A DNA stretch of 64,000 bases from Diphasiastrum complanatum (GCA_029204225.1 CM055098.1:10491246-10555245); one strand, 5' to 3'; positions 17,277-29,605 are shown, counted from the first letter of the stretch. Notes: generated by a model from the letters alone, not told the origin. Numbers and translations are program-made.

Positions 17277-18064
17277 GACATTCTACGAGTAAATTTTTTG
17301 CGAGTTTTGCGAGTTTCTTCATGATCCAACAAAATGGTAGCACGTGGTGTGCTACACTTTTTATGCCACTACATGAATTTTTAAAAATAAGAATTGTGAT
17401 TTGATGCATATTTAAAAATTTGACTATCCATCAAATCTAAATAGGTCCATCACAAAATACTTTGTTACTCTATAAATATATGTTTACTTTTATTTTAAAA
17501 AAAAACTATTCTTGAAGTTGTAAAAGGAGCATGCCAACATGCTAGCGAGCAGATTTTTTATTTTAAAAAATGGAGTTTTTTTGAAGAACTTTTTCAAAAA
17601 ATAAATTTCTGTTTGGAGCTGATTCGGCTAGCATGCCGGTGTGCTAGCCGAGTAAATTATAGAATAGAAAAGCTATTTTGACACATTTGAGAACCAAATG
17701 CTGAGTAAAAACATTATTTCAAAATATTTATGTTCTATCTCCAAACATAGTAAGCCAACGTGCTAAGTAAAACAACTAATTTTATTTTTTTTTGCAGCCT
17801 TTAAACATAGCATGCTGGCGTGCTATATGAAATGAGTTTTTTTTTTTTTTACAGCCTCCAAAGAGAGCACGTCAGCGTGCCAAGCGTCTCGTTGGAATTT
17901 TTTATATTATTTTATACTTTGTGGATTTTTAACCAATGTACCAACCCACATTCTTAATAATAAACATTGAAGTAGTAGGATAAAAAAGGTGGCACACCAT
18001 GTGCTATCTTTTTATTGAATGATGGCAAGAAAGAAACTCGCAAAAAATTTACTTACAAAATGCC
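17277..18064. mobile_element. foldback/MITE-like element, 788 bp, with ~75-bp terminal inverted repeats
   Basis: The left end (GACATTCTACGAG, AAATTTTTTGCGAG, then TAGCACGTGGTGTGCTAC near 17338) and the right end (GTGGCACACCATGTGCTA near 17989, CTCGCAAAAAATTT near 18038, AAAATGCC at 18064) are imperfect inverted copies over about 75 bp. The left copy has one extra TTTTGCGAG. There is no ORF. Internally it is AT-rich with five imperfect dyads of the type AGCATGCC-GGCATGCT. I could not identify a target-site duplication. Long terminal inverted repeats without coding capacity suggest a foldback or Mutator-type non-autonomous transposon. Confidence 0.7.
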
Positions 18065-18350
18065 AAGGCACATAACTAATTAAACAAATCTATCTCAAAA
18101 TTGACAATTTTTTGGACATCTCAAGCACAAACTTGCAAATACTGGACTTGCACCAAGGATATGGATTAGTCTATAGTCCATCACACTTCCACACGTGTAA
18201 AGGACTCTTGTAGCCTCTATCTGAAGGTGAAGTAAAAAAACTAATACTATCTCTCTTGCCATACTCACCACATTAAAACTAGATTATTAGCACTTAAATT
18301 GTGCTAATATGTGACTAGTTTTAGATCATACACTTAATATCTTATACAAG

Positions 18351-18362
18351 GCTCTGATACCA
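18351..18362 (-). promoter_or_regulatory. primer-binding site for initiator Met-tRNA (minus-strand element)
   Basis: GCTCTGATACCA is the exact reverse complement of TGGTATCAGAGC, the plant tRNA-iMet primer-binding site. It is followed at 18363 by TGTTGAAAATA, i.e. on the minus strand a 5' LTR ending in CAACA directly before the site. The internal region should lie at lower coordinates, but the foldback element starts only 290 bases away and no polyprotein of matching type follows, so the element is disrupted. Confidence 0.85.
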
Positions 18363-19950
18363 TGTTGAAAATATAATTTATGAGGACCTTGAATGGATTC
18401 TATCAATTTATACGAGTGATTGATTAGATTACTACCTTCATTCCTATCAATCTTCAAAGCTAGAAATGAAACAATCTTGATATGTAAGCGAGAGAAATTA
18501 AAACAAAGTGTAATGGCTCAATAGGAGAGAGGAATCACACCAGCAACATGTAGCTACAATCAACAAAATCAAGCATACACTTTTGAGATCCTAATCTGTA
18601 TACTTATACTCTTCGAGGCCCATGCATCACTAGTAGTGCACTGTGATACCTCACTGGACACATCAGTAGCCTAACTGCGCTGGCTCATTCACTTATCCTA
18701 TGAGTTACTATTAGATCCATACATATCCACCTTCTTTAGTTTTAGGCCTCCAACCATTAACTATGACTTTAATTCCATGAGGGCCCCAACCCCTCATAAT
18801 CATAATTAATTTATGGGTCGAGGCAGGCCTACTGACCTCCTTACAAGATAATAATTTGAGATCAGTCCAAATGTGGGCATGACACAGTCTAGCTACTATA
18901 TCAACTAGGGACCCCTACCACCATAGTCTCTAGCTACTTGTAGTTGTTTCTCTTTCAAACATCCAAATGAGAAACAAAGATTAGTTCAAAACCTCACACC
19001 TCTAGTTTTTCTATGGTTCCATTTGTTGTACTTTTTAGAGTACACGATCTTGTCTATTAGGTCCAAATGCAACACCAAAGTAATATGGTCAACCATATAA
19101 TATATTGCATTTGATTTTACAAGAGAAATTGACTATTCAATTCTTATAATCCTTGTCATGTCCCAAGTTCTTTGTCTTTTATGAGAATTGTTGCTCAATA
19201 AAGTGACTAATTAGCCTACAACGATGCTTATTAGACAATCATTATAATTTTATCTTGACTAGAAGTGTTTATGATCTTAAATGTATGTCTCTCTAATCAA
19301 GATCCACATTTTTTAAATATACTTATCTCAATGAACTCTCTAAAGTTGATAGAAGCATATGAATTTACAATAGAGTAAAACTACAATGGGAGGTAGACTT
19401 TCACCAAGGGAGTAGAATACCTTTCACAACTTACAGTAGAAATTGTAATTTAACTACCAACAATAAGCTCATGCAGGCTGTACTCCACCATATAAGGACC
19501 CGATATTGGGCCCAAAACTTGTTTATTGTGGGGATGGGGCCTTATTCCACTCTAACAGATTGTGGTCTTGTAATTCTACATTCAAGTTTGGTTTAGTAAT
19601 ATACAAGTGTTGGAGGTGGGGTCATACCTCTCCACATGTCAGTGAGGATGACTGGTCTTTGGGAAGATGAGGTACTCAAGAGCAGGGGTGGGAAAAAGAA
19701 CTTGTCTCAAACACATGTCAATGGGGACATGCCCTAAGTCCGTGCTTTTGAAATAATCATTTGGATACATGAGTAATAGAGATTTCTAAATCCCTTATGG
19801 CTATATGGGTACCTAAGTCTTGTTGTTATGTAACATTGTTTGATTGATTAATCATTTTGATCCTTTGCTTGTTATAAAAGATAGACTTGATTTGAAAGCC
19901 ATTGATACTTGAGAATTTTTAGTTTTTTTACTAGTACAACTGGTATAATA
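18363..19950 (-). repeat. 5' LTR of a minus-strand element (outer end unresolved)
   Basis: The sequence starting TGTTGAAAATA at 18363 is the inner end of an LTR. The outer end is not determined, because no second copy of this LTR is found in the window. The stretch up to about 19950 has no coding signal on either strand. Confidence 0.45.
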
Positions 19951-21295
19951 ACCATATTTGATAAAGAAAAAAGTGAAATAGGGATCATGCAAAAACATAT
20001 TGTTTCAACAAATTATCGTGTATGTAAATTCATTTTAAATCTTCATGCTCATTACAAAGATTCCATGACTAGTGCAAAAACTTTTTGATATCTTTCAAAA
20101 GCCTTAGGAATTATTCCATTGTGTACATCCTTGAAAGACCTTATCTTTTAAATTTCATGCATTAAACTCCGATGTGTTGATGATCATTGACATATATTGG
20201 GTGTTCCATGTAGTTATATCACAAAAATGTCTACTCAATAGAAATGATAACAATGTTTATTTCTTGCTACTAAATTAGCTTCAATGTAGAATGGTTATTA
20301 GGGAATTTCACAAGTGTTTTCTTGAGTTGTATTAAATATGTATACTCTAATATGCTCCTAAATGTCCAAAATACAAAAGATTACTATTGGGTAAAAAAGG
20401 TTGTATGTGTCTAAAAAGATACACTAGATTTCCAATGAACAAAATTTTGTAGTGCAATAAGAAACTTTTGATGATAAATTCACTTGCAATTTTGGTTTAT
20501 TTTGCACCACCACTTACACACATTTCTAATAAGAATAGTAAACTTTCACCAAGAAAAAGTAATGTGAAAGTCATTCTCATGACAAGATTCTAATAATCAC
20601 CAATCTAACAACACTTCTTTTATAGTAAAATAATTTTAAGTAGACTAACGATTAATTGAGAACTTTGAATTGTAAGATTAAAATAGAAACAATGACACAA
20701 GAACTATATTAAAAGTATGATACGTTGTTGAAATCTCATTGTTCCTATGCTTGAAATGTTCATAAGATGTGTGCTGGCTTTGGTCATCTAGATGCCAACA
20801 ATAAGCATGACTAGGATCAATTGGATTTGATAAAAAAAACTCATGTTGAATATGTTATTGGTATGAATTCATAGACAAAATATATAAGTACATGAAATGA
20901 CATTCATCATATTTAAGCTTGGAGGAAGAGCTATAGAAGTCAACTCCTTGTTCAGCACCCCCAACTTATTCTTTGCAATGCAACATGAATTCATGGCTTA
21001 CTTCATTCAAATGCTCGTAGTTTGGGTACATAGACATACCACGACTTGGAAGTAATACAATATGGTGACCTTGAAGGGTGGATTGGTTGGTATAGTTCTT
21101 CTCTCATCCTTGTGAGGTGTGGCGTTAGATGTTTGTTGAGTGTACACTATTCACATTGAGCTGTAGAAAAATTATTGTCATGGCAATAAGAATAAAAATG
21201 GGATAAGCCAATGTCCCAACAAAGAACAACCCAAATACAAGTAACCAAGATTCATTTCTCACATTAGGGCATTCCCACACGTGTGAATTTTCACA
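19950..21295 (+). repeat. non-coding sequence ending in the 5' LTR of copia B
   Basis: No gene is visible. The right end, TTTTCACA at 21288-21295, sits directly before a perfect primer-binding site, so the last several hundred bases are the 5' LTR of copia B. Its start could not be fixed because the 3' LTR is not recognisable downstream of 28680. Confidence 0.5.
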
Positions 21296-21307
21296 TGGTA
21301 TCAGAGC
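21296..21307 (+). promoter_or_regulatory. primer-binding site of copia B
   Basis: TGGTATCAGAGC, exact complement to the 3' end of initiator Met-tRNA, immediately after an LTR end in CACA. The gag start follows 735 bases downstream, which leaves a long leader. Confidence 0.92.
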
Positions 21308-22041
21308 CTACCTAAGTATTTGATGCATCTATCATCCATAGTTTCAAAATTTTCATGAAATCTAGATCTAGAGAGTGTTGATTGCATCTCCCATGCTATC
21401 TAAGGGATTTTTGATCAAGAGGGTTCATTATGACCAGATCTGGTACTGTACGAAAGTTGGTGCTCAGACATGTGTGAAGGATAGCCAAATTCATCTTGGT
21501 AGTTCTCTCCCAAGTCAGATCCAAATTTCATGCTTGATAGCTAGTTTGAAAGCGCTAGAATTGTCTAGCTTTTGTAGCGATTAGTTTCAATTCATTTGGT
21601 GGAGCCAATTAAAAGTTATAAGCTTTTGAAGAGGGTTAGGTAGGGCACCTAGACCTGTGTGGACACTTTTGGTTTGATCCATATCTTGCTAGTTTGACCA
21701 AAAAATTCAAGAAGAGGCTTGCCAATCCCATCTATTTGAGATATAGTGTTCATTTTGATGTCATAGCCACATTGTTTCTTACAATTTCATTGTATTAGAG
21801 TGACTTGTGGATTCTTTGAGTGTTTCACACGTGCCAAAGATAGTTTGACCCAAACTTTGCCTATACTCCATAAATTGATGAGAGGTTGATCTAGTTTGAG
21901 AGAAATTGGTAGAGCTACGAGATCCATCTCACATTTTGTCGCAAGATCTTGCATAGGAGTTGGTAATACCCTTTCAAGGATCCTATAGTGACAGAGAAGC
22001 AACATTTATTGTCTCATTACAAGGAGTCTTCACTACTTTTG

Positions 22042-22557
22042 ATGGCATCCATGGGTTCTTACATATTGGAATCTAGTGAAAGACTGTCTACCTCCAACTA
22101 CTCTATTTGGAAGGTTAGAATGGAGTCAATCTTGATACTCCAAGATGTGATGGACATAGTACTTGGGATTGAGGAGGAGCCTCAAGTCCTTCAAGAAGTA
22201 CAAAAGTATAAGAAGAGAGCTAGGATGGCTCTCCATTTTATCAAGATGAATGTCTCTAATGAGATTTTGAGAGAGGTTGGTGCTTGTGCTTTGTCCAAGG
22301 ATGCTTGGGATACTCTCAAAGCAATATATGAGGCCAAAAATACCTCTAGGCTCCTCACTCTTAGAAATCAAATATTTCAAAGTTGTCAAAAGAGTGATGA
22401 GAGTGCCACTAACTATGTTTTGAGAGTGAAAGACATTTATAGGGAGCTTGCTTGTATTGGAGATTCCATCAAACAAAGTGAGCTAGTCCAAGTCATACTT
22501 AATGGCTTGAGAGATGAATATGAAAATCTCGTCCAATCCTATGCTAACCCCAAATAA
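22042..22557 (+). pseudogene. copia B gag, N-terminal part (interrupted by insertion)
   Basis: The start is taken at ATG 22042 because the residues after it (MASMGSYILESSERL) match the start of copia A gag; the open frame itself begins earlier at a non-ATG codon. The blocks NYSIWKVRMESILILQDVMDIV, ALHFIKMNVSNEILREVG and LVQVILNGLRDEYENLVQSYA match element A. The frame ends abruptly at ANPK-stop. The continuation of this same gag is found at 27229, about 4.7 kb downstream. Confidence 0.85.
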
Positions 22558-22659
22558 AGTCACTAGATGGATCACACCGTTCCATCTCGTTATGGTTAAG
22601 AGGCAGTAATGCCTGTTGAATTCTTAGTACCTTCTTTGAGAGTCATGCAAACTTTCTTG

Positions 22660-23830
22660 TGTCAAATATCGATCGAGTCTTTCAAGTCAACAGATCTCGA
22701 CCGAGTCCTCCGTGTCAGATCCCAATTGAGTCCTCCATGTCAGATCTTGACATATTCCTCCATGTCAAATCTCAACCGAGTCCTCTGGTTAACATCTTGA
22801 CCAAGTCCTCTGGTCAAGGATTTGAAATTCAAGTAATCACGTAAATATCAAAATCTCATAGAGAAAGAAAAGTCATAGTCAATATTAAGATATAAATGTA
22901 CTTAAGACTCTAAAGAACTTTGGCAATTTTTTATTGAATTTTTTTTTAGAATTAATAGTTGTTAACATTAAATAACGTTTGTTAATGTTGAGTCATTAAT
23001 GAAAAATTTTCAAGTAGTTACGTAAATTTGAAATCAGGGCCTCTGGTTAACATCTCGGCCGAGTCCTCTGACTAAAATCTCGACCGACTCAAGCTAATTC
23101 AATCTCGATCGAGCAGAGCCTGTCTTCAATAGTTATAAAATAGCCCTGGACAAAGTCATTTGCACCTCAGTGATGTGCAATCTTTTTCATGCTTCTAGCA
23201 ACGAATTCTGGTGATCTTTTTGCTTACATGCTCATTTTTGACAACCTTCAACTCTTTGTGACTGTGCTCACTCACTCCATATGATCCTTGAGCTCCATCA
23301 GTAGTCATCAATCACAAAAACTGAGAGCCATCAAAAAACTATTTCACAAAGCCTAATGCGCCAAGAATATGCTAGGTTTACAAAAAATTTGTCACATCTT
23401 TTGCACAATGCCACGTAGAGGGATAGTATTGCTAGAGAAACACAATGCTCTAGTTTACTATTGAGAAGGAAATTTATGCTTCAAACACGACAAATTTCAA
23501 TCCTTTATTTCGTGTTTCCTTGCAGCAAGCAGTTACCTCACCAACACTTTTTCAAATCTTTTCTCCAAACTACTTCAGAAGTCGATCAAACCGAGTCCTT
23601 TGTTTTCAGTCCTATCATCACTGAGTCTTAGTCCTTGTGATAGATCTCGACCGAGTAATTACTTCAGATTTTGATTGAGTCTTCAAATTAGATCTCAACT
23701 AACTCATCGAGTCAGATCTCAACTAAGTCATTGAGTCAAATCTCAACCAAGTTATTCAGTCATATCTCAACTGAGTCATCGAGTCAGATCTCAACTGAGT
23801 CATTAAGTTAGATCTCATTTGAATTGAGCC
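22660..23830 (+). repeat. 24-25-bp minisatellite clusters, core ATCTCGACCGAGTC
   Basis: Three clusters. At 22660-22825 about six units of 25 bp. At 23035-23105 about three units. At 23644-23830 seven units of exactly 24 bp in register. The core CTCGACCGAG is a near-palindrome. Many units read CTCAACTGAG instead, which is what CpG deamination on both strands would give. The same core occurs, inverted, at 16745-16985, next to a related LTR. Confidence 0.85.
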
Positions 23831-23923
23831 CCTGTTCACTTTAGTAAGATCTCGAGTTTACCTAGAACTTTGTTTACCATTTGGATTGAGTCGAGTCTGT
23901 AACAAAACCAACAGCAGAAACAC

Positions 23924-25813
23924 ACCATGTCTTTCCATAACTCTTCCGGTTATGATGATCCTGATACTAATAATATTGATATCAACATGGGCAATCTGGA
24001 TCTCACAGAGATGAACGATTGGTACTAGAAAGCACATCAATTTCTAACACAGATTGAGCTCTAGATCCCTCTTTTGAGTGGCTATCAGAGTCCATTCTTA
24101 ATGCATATTGCATGTGCCTCTTATAACCACATTGACTGATTCTTTCGGTTCATATTACCTCCCAACAAGAATTTTGTGTATATCATCCCTATAGTTGGAG
24201 CTAAACTCCACACTTTTGGCTTCCCATGAGGACCAGATACAGTCAGTTGAACACTCCAAAAGATCGAATCCACAAGATACTACAAGTACATATATCCTTC
24301 AATGGATAAGTGAAAGAACAAAGACGGTTACAGAGTCGACGCAATCAATGACAAGCCTCTAGCTACTACATGTGCCTACTTGACAAAGTACATGCAGCAC
24401 TATAGGTCGAAGATCTTGCAAATACCAATGTCACTTTTTCACATGATGGCAGATTCCTGGCTCCACAATCAGAACTTGTATGACTGGGCATAGTTTGTTT
24501 CAAACTGCCTTCATGAGTGTATCAAGAACAAGCAGCCCTCCACCTTACTAGGCTATCTTCTGACAGATGTTACACTGCAGCAACTGAGCCACCGACCACA
24601 GAGCCGAGACCTACTGATGCTAGTTGATAAAGCTTGGGAGGTTCTAGCATCACCTAAGAAGACCAAACATGCTCATGCAGCTTCAAAGAAGAGGACACTT
24701 TCATCCTCTCCACAAGGGCCACGTCCAAAGAGACCAAACACTAGCATCATGAAGTTGACCTTGAGAAAGCAACCCACGTCCTCGGCATCACAAAAGGATG
24801 CTTCTGCAAAATAGTCTTCTGCTCAACAAGCAGACACCACCACCATGGCACGACAACCACAGACATGACAAGCTAGGCCAAGGAATAAGGTGCAAGCCAA
24901 GAAGCCTACTCCATCCAATGGCATAGAGACCAATGAAATAGAAACCAAGATGGATTCACAGGACAACAATCCACATCAGATATGACATCACAACAGCATT
25001 CTTCACCACATCATGCCATCGATGGTGCTGACACATCCATAGTTGTCGACACAACAATGGACTCACAAGTTATTCCAACACATTCAGTTGCAATTCCACC
25101 GCTACTGGATAACACGCCAATGCCGCCACGATCACCGACACACACAGACAACAGTTTTGGGAGGAGAGGGAGATGGTAATGACATCCCCAAAGAGGTAGT
25201 ACCAACTGAAGTACCGCAAGAGTAGGCCAAGTATGTCCATATTATCACAGACAGTTCATCATATTTCGATGTTGCGGACCTGATTGAAATAGAAGACGAC
25301 ATCGACGAGGGAAAGGAAGACCAACTAGGGGGAAGCCAGCTATTACCATATGCCATATCCACTCCCACCCAACTCACCCCTCCATCCACCATTCTCGCAT
25401 CCACTACCACCACTTTCATTCCTCCATCATCGCCATTACCACCCCCACATCCCTCTCAAACACTGTTTTTTGGACTAATGCCACCTCACCACACCCCCGA
25501 TAAGTACTCCATCCTTGTCAATTCTGAAGAGCTTTCAGAGGCGGCCAAACTTTCCATGCTAAGCCTATCCAAGACTAGCTACCATGTACACTTGTTGGTG
25601 AGCCAGCATAAAAAACTAATCAATTTCAACATAGCCTTGCAGAAGAAGATGGCCCAACTCTACTATAGAGCAACATTCATGTCTTTGCATTATGTCATAA
25701 TGGTGGAGGACTGGCAGGAATTTGGGTTCATACAAAAGGTACGAGAATATTTGGCACCGCTACAACTTGGCTATTACGTTTTTAGATATTTGAAGCCCTG
25801 GGAAAACAAATGA
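23924..25813 (+). pseudogene. decayed ORF of the inserted element (gag-like, unidentified)
   Basis: From ATG 23924 one frame reads MSFHNSSGYDDPDTNNID and continues to about 24950 with roughly ten stops, mostly TAG or TGA where Trp, Gln or Arg codons would decay by C-to-T change. Readable stretches include KYMQHYRSKILQIPMSLFHMM, GYLLTDVTLQQLSHRPQSRDLL and a basic tail KRPNTSIMKLTLRK (24617-24814). After a Thr/Pro-rich region another readable block lies at 25478-25813 (ELSEAAKLSMLSLSK, LINFNIALQKKMAQLYY). I do not recognise a family. The position before a polypurine tract and LTR suggests an element-encoded gag-like protein. Confidence 0.5.
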
Positions 25814-26055
25814 GTACAAAAAAGCAGTCCATGAAGCAACAAGGAGAGCTGGACATGGAGGAGGTCCTCAAGTGGGCTGGAATGTAAAGGGTCGTTGGGA
25901 GATCTCAATTTTGCGAAACAGTTTTGCGGAAATAAACACTTGGTTTTACACAAGCGAACAAATGTCTACACTTTTCCAAGTGCCAATGTGGAAGCAAAGG
26001 TGACGTCATTCGATATATGTTGCAGTGGGTCCTTCAACAAATTAGGGGAGAATGA

Positions 26056-26311
26056 TGTTGGCTGATTTTGAGGAATCCCCAAGATATGAGACTGAAAGCT
26101 ATTCATGAGCACCTCTCACCTTAGATCGAGGTCTCTGAGGAAGAAGAGAAGGACGAGAATGAGAGCTGAGAAATACTAGCTAGGACAACAGCTAGAAATC
26201 ATGTGAGCCTCATGGTGAATCCCAAGTGATGGAATGACCATGTAGGAGCTAGTATGTGTAGGCATTTGTAATAAATGTTGTAGACCCCTCTTAAATAAAG
26301 TAGAGTGAGCC
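26056..26311 (+). repeat. LTR start of the inserted element
   Basis: It begins TGTTGGCTGATTTTGAGG directly after a polypurine tract. It is the direct counterpart of 16981-17252 (inverted), and contains the conserved block around GTAGGAGCTAGTATGTG with AATAAA. Beyond 26311 the two copies differ: here there is no minisatellite, while in the 16-kb copy the minisatellite follows directly. Confidence 0.65.
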
Positions 26312-27228
26312 ACCTTTTGATGGTGACCTCTAGTGGAGGAACTAATTCCACTTGTAATTTGTGAAATTGTGGAACTGTCACTTGGGCTCCACCGAGGCAA
26401 CTCATTCGCTTATGAAGAGCCCCCCTCTCTTGTGAGGGAGCTTTTCTTGCAATGTCTTGCCCTTGTATTGAATAAAGAAGATCATCCACGAGTTTGGAAT
26501 TCATAGAGCTCCTTGATCATGATGGCTTTCTTGAGTGATTTCCTTATGATCATGCCCTTCCATCCCTTTGTGTGTGGTTGTGGAATTGGATTAATATCTG
26601 TCTGTCTTCACTATGCATTGTGGAGTAGAGTGGATTAGTTTTTTTTTTTATGTTTTAAAGTATAATCAAGCTTCAAGTAAACTACATAGGTTGAAATAGT
26701 GGCATAGCTTTTGCATATTCATCTACATTTCAGTTCTTGATATTCCTGGGAAGTTCAAGAATCAAGAGATGAGTGTTTCTTGATTCTTGTACTTGTAATG
26801 CTTGCTAATTAGTTTCTTGTTTTCTTGATTCTGTTTCTGTGGCTGCATTTAGATTAATTTGAGTCTCAAAATCTATTTTCAACTTGTTTTACATCAAGTA
26901 GAAATAGGATCAGTTGAGTGTTCATCTAAGTTGCATGCTGATCCATTGATGAGCACCATGACTTGCATGTTTCAATTGATGTAAGTATTGTTCAAGAGAG
27001 AATGGGCTCCCGAGAATCCACTGACAGATTGGATTTATAAAAAAAAAAACTATACTACAACAACCAATCTTACTGTCTGGTTGAATGTTAACCAAGATTC
27101 TGATTGCAGGAAAGACCTATAAGATTTTGGTAACATATAGTAAGCAAACACAAAATTAGTAAGGTGCAAAACTGTATTTAACCTACATAGAGAATCGAAT
27201 CCCACTGATGAGAAATCAGTAAATAGAA

Positions 27229-27870
27229 GAGCTACCAACCTTGGAGGCTTTGCAAGGAGTGCTAATAGCTGAAGAATCAAGGCATGAGAACAATCTATTA
27301 AGGAGGGACAAATTGTCACTCAATCATAATGGTGATGGCAAAGTTCTATTTTCCAAGCACAAAGAGAGGAGCGAAAAGCAAGGCCAACGCTTCTCTAAGG
27401 ACAAAACAAAAGACCAAGATGAAGAGGATGATGATTCCTCTCAAGATTCTACTTCAAAGGAGAAGAAGAAAGATGGTAAGTGCTTCTTTTGTGGCAAGAA
27501 AGGCCACTATGACACGAATTGCTTCAAGAAGAAGAACCAATTCAATCAAGCCAACATCTCTCATGAGAAAGAAGACTTTATTGCAAGTGTTGGAGAATGC
27601 TCACTTATGGCATTAAGCTTCTCCTCTTCCACCTTCAAGAAGGATGCCTCTTGGTATATTGATAGTGGAGCATCATCTCATATGTGTAGCTCCAAGGATT
27701 CCTTGTCATCTATTATGCCTTATGAAGGAATCAAGAAGTCCATATACATTGCAAGTGATCAAGAATGCAAAATTGAAGGAGTAGGGACTATTTTCTTGAA
27801 ACTTGCATCATCAAAAATTCTATCTCTTCACAAGGTTCTTTTTGTTCCCAAGTTAAAAAGAATCTTATAA
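27229..27870 (+). pseudogene. copia B gag C-terminus and protease
   Basis: Begins ELPTLEALQGVLIAEESR, which continues the gag cut at 22557 (element A reads KLPILEELQRTLMAEESR). It has a CCHC knuckle CFFCGKKGHYDTNC (near 27482-27523), a protease active site DSGASSHMCS (27661 on), and KVLFVPKLKR. The frame breaks at 27870, just where NLLSVGQ should follow; that motif is recognisable in the next frame as ISVGQF. Knuckle and protease active-site residues are intact. Confidence 0.85.
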
Positions 27871-28686
27871 GTGTTGGCCAATTTCTTGATGGTGGCCTTG
27901 ATGTCAATTTCCATATTGACAATTGTGTGATCAAGAAGGATGATGAGATCCTTGCACATGGATCTAGATATAAAGGCATCTACAAATTGGATCCAAGATA
28001 GAGTGCAAAATCTCTTGATGTTTCTTATGTATCCAAGCTCTCAAAGGAGGATGATCACACAAGATGCACATGGTTATATCTTCTTTTTTCAAGATTTATG
28101 GTGCATGATTATTTCCTATTATTCAAAGTATATGTTGAGATGGAATTCTGATTAGATCAAAGCTTTGAGGAGTGATGGAGCTCTTGGAGGAAATACACCA
28201 TATGAAGTTTTATTCAAGAAGCCTAAGGTTGATCACCTTAGTGTCTTTGTAGGTGTTTGCTTTGCATATATTCCCTTGGAAACAACTTTGAAAGATGATC
28301 CAAACTCATGGATCATGGCTGGATGCTTATTCACCAAGGAGGCCTATAAAGCCTTTATACTCTCTACCTCAAAGGGGATTGAGAATAGAGATGTCATATT
28401 TTATGAAGATCAAAATTCAACCTTGGAAGGGGCCGAGATCAAGGCATCTCAAGATGCATTTCAAATCATATTTATCGAAGACTATCAAGATGACATTGTG
28501 TTGGGGTCGAGGTTTGAGGAGGAGTATCCTCAACGGATGGATTCAAGGGGATCTTCAAGATGGAAGGCCAAGTCTTTATGGCTCATTTTTCATGGTAAAG
28601 AGAGGAAAGTTTTAGGTGGTATCCAACTTCAACATTCTCACTTATGCTTCCCTTCCATTACTCGATGTACTATCTTGCTTTATTGA
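27871..28686 (+). pseudogene. copia B remnant: pre-integrase, deleted integrase, integrase C-terminus
   Basis: After the frameshift the sequence loses the GAG-pre-integrase and nearly all of the integrase catalytic core. It resumes at GGNTPYEVLFKKPKVDHLSVF (about 28192), the integrase C-terminal motif, and reads to 28686 through ENRDVIFYED and the acidic spacer. Reverse transcriptase and RNase H are not found downstream, so this copy is cut off near 28700. Confidence 0.75.
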
Positions 28687-28799
28687 GATTTTTACATCTC
28701 AAAGTTCAAGTAAGGCAATTCTAGTTTTGTACAACATTTGAAAGCAAGATATTGTGTCATCAAAAGTATGCTATTAAACCTTGTAAGAGCAAGAATGAG

Positions 28800-29605
28800 T
28801 TTGTTTAGGTTGAGTAGATATAGTCGATGAGCAGCCCTCCGCCTGCCGATAAGGGTTAGATCATTGGATAGGTACCTAACAATGTCAAGATGCTAGTTTT
28901 AGATGCTTCCTACTCTTTTTCCTAAAACTACCACTCTTCAACACTACTCTTCCCTACACTAAACACACACACATCATGATTTTAGAGTGAAAGAGGGAGA
29001 GAAGAAGAGAAGAGAGGGAGATAGATAGATAGAAGAAGTAGAGTGACAGGGGAGGTTAGCTCATAGTGCATGCTAATGGAAAAACATTAACTAATGAAAC
29101 AAAAAACATGGAAACTAGAGAGCAAAAGCAAGACACACAAGAGCATTAGCAAGTATTGAATAGCAAATGGGGATGCTTCTTTCCAAAATGGTAGAGTTTT
29201 CTCCTTCTCATTAAGCATGAAAATATGATACAAATGGTGCTTTTTTATGGATGGGGAAGGCCCTTGCCCCTTTCTCCTATCAGCTATTCCAAGGAAGGTA
29301 AGATTAAAATCCACACCCTTCATCAAAAGCACAAACTAATCAATGGTGGAGAGAGAAACACACTTCACCTACCACCGATTGACTTTGACTAATTAATCAA
29401 ACTTAGGAACTTAAGTTTAAGCTTAACTTTGGCCTTCTACTATTATTTTTAATTACATGGCCCAAAGTCAAGTTTATGACAAAATTATTTATTTACTCAT
29501 TGGGCCATGGGCTTATACACGCAGGATGCCATGACCCTCGCAACTATTTCTACTAACTCGACTTTTTATTTATTTGCATCATGTTGGGAATACCCCCAAC
29601 ATGAC
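28800..29605 (-). repeat. LTR of a minus-strand gypsy-like element
   Basis: Aligns by eye with 38495-39115 (GAGCAGCCCTC, GGGATGCTT...TAGAGTTT, AACACACTTCACC, AATTACATGGCCCAAAGTC) and its end with 36840-36996. The inner terminus at 29586-29605 reads CATGTTGGGAATACCCCCAACATG on the plus strand, i.e. TGTTGG on the minus strand after a G-rich tract. It holds a GA-rich patch at 28985-29040. Confidence 0.65.

Larger units (their letters stand above)
22560..27228 (+). mobile_element. non-autonomous LTR element inserted in copia B gag
   Basis: The two halves of copia B gag flank this 4.7-kb segment. It has a 24-25-bp minisatellite zone (22660-22825, 23035-23105, 23644-23830), a decayed ORF (23924-25813), a purine-rich tract (AGGGGAGAATGA near 26044-26055) and an LTR-like terminus TGTTGGC at 26056. 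No RT, integrase or tRNA-iMet primer-binding site was found inside it, so it resembles a LARD-type passenger. The outer ends and the target duplication are not clear, and the right 900 bases may include other sequence. Confidence 0.6.

Noticed and set aside
23644-23820. Minisatellite dyad as proof of structure selection
   Set aside because: The paired changes CTCG/CGAG to CTCA/TGAG are both CpG transitions, so methyl-C decay explains them without selection.
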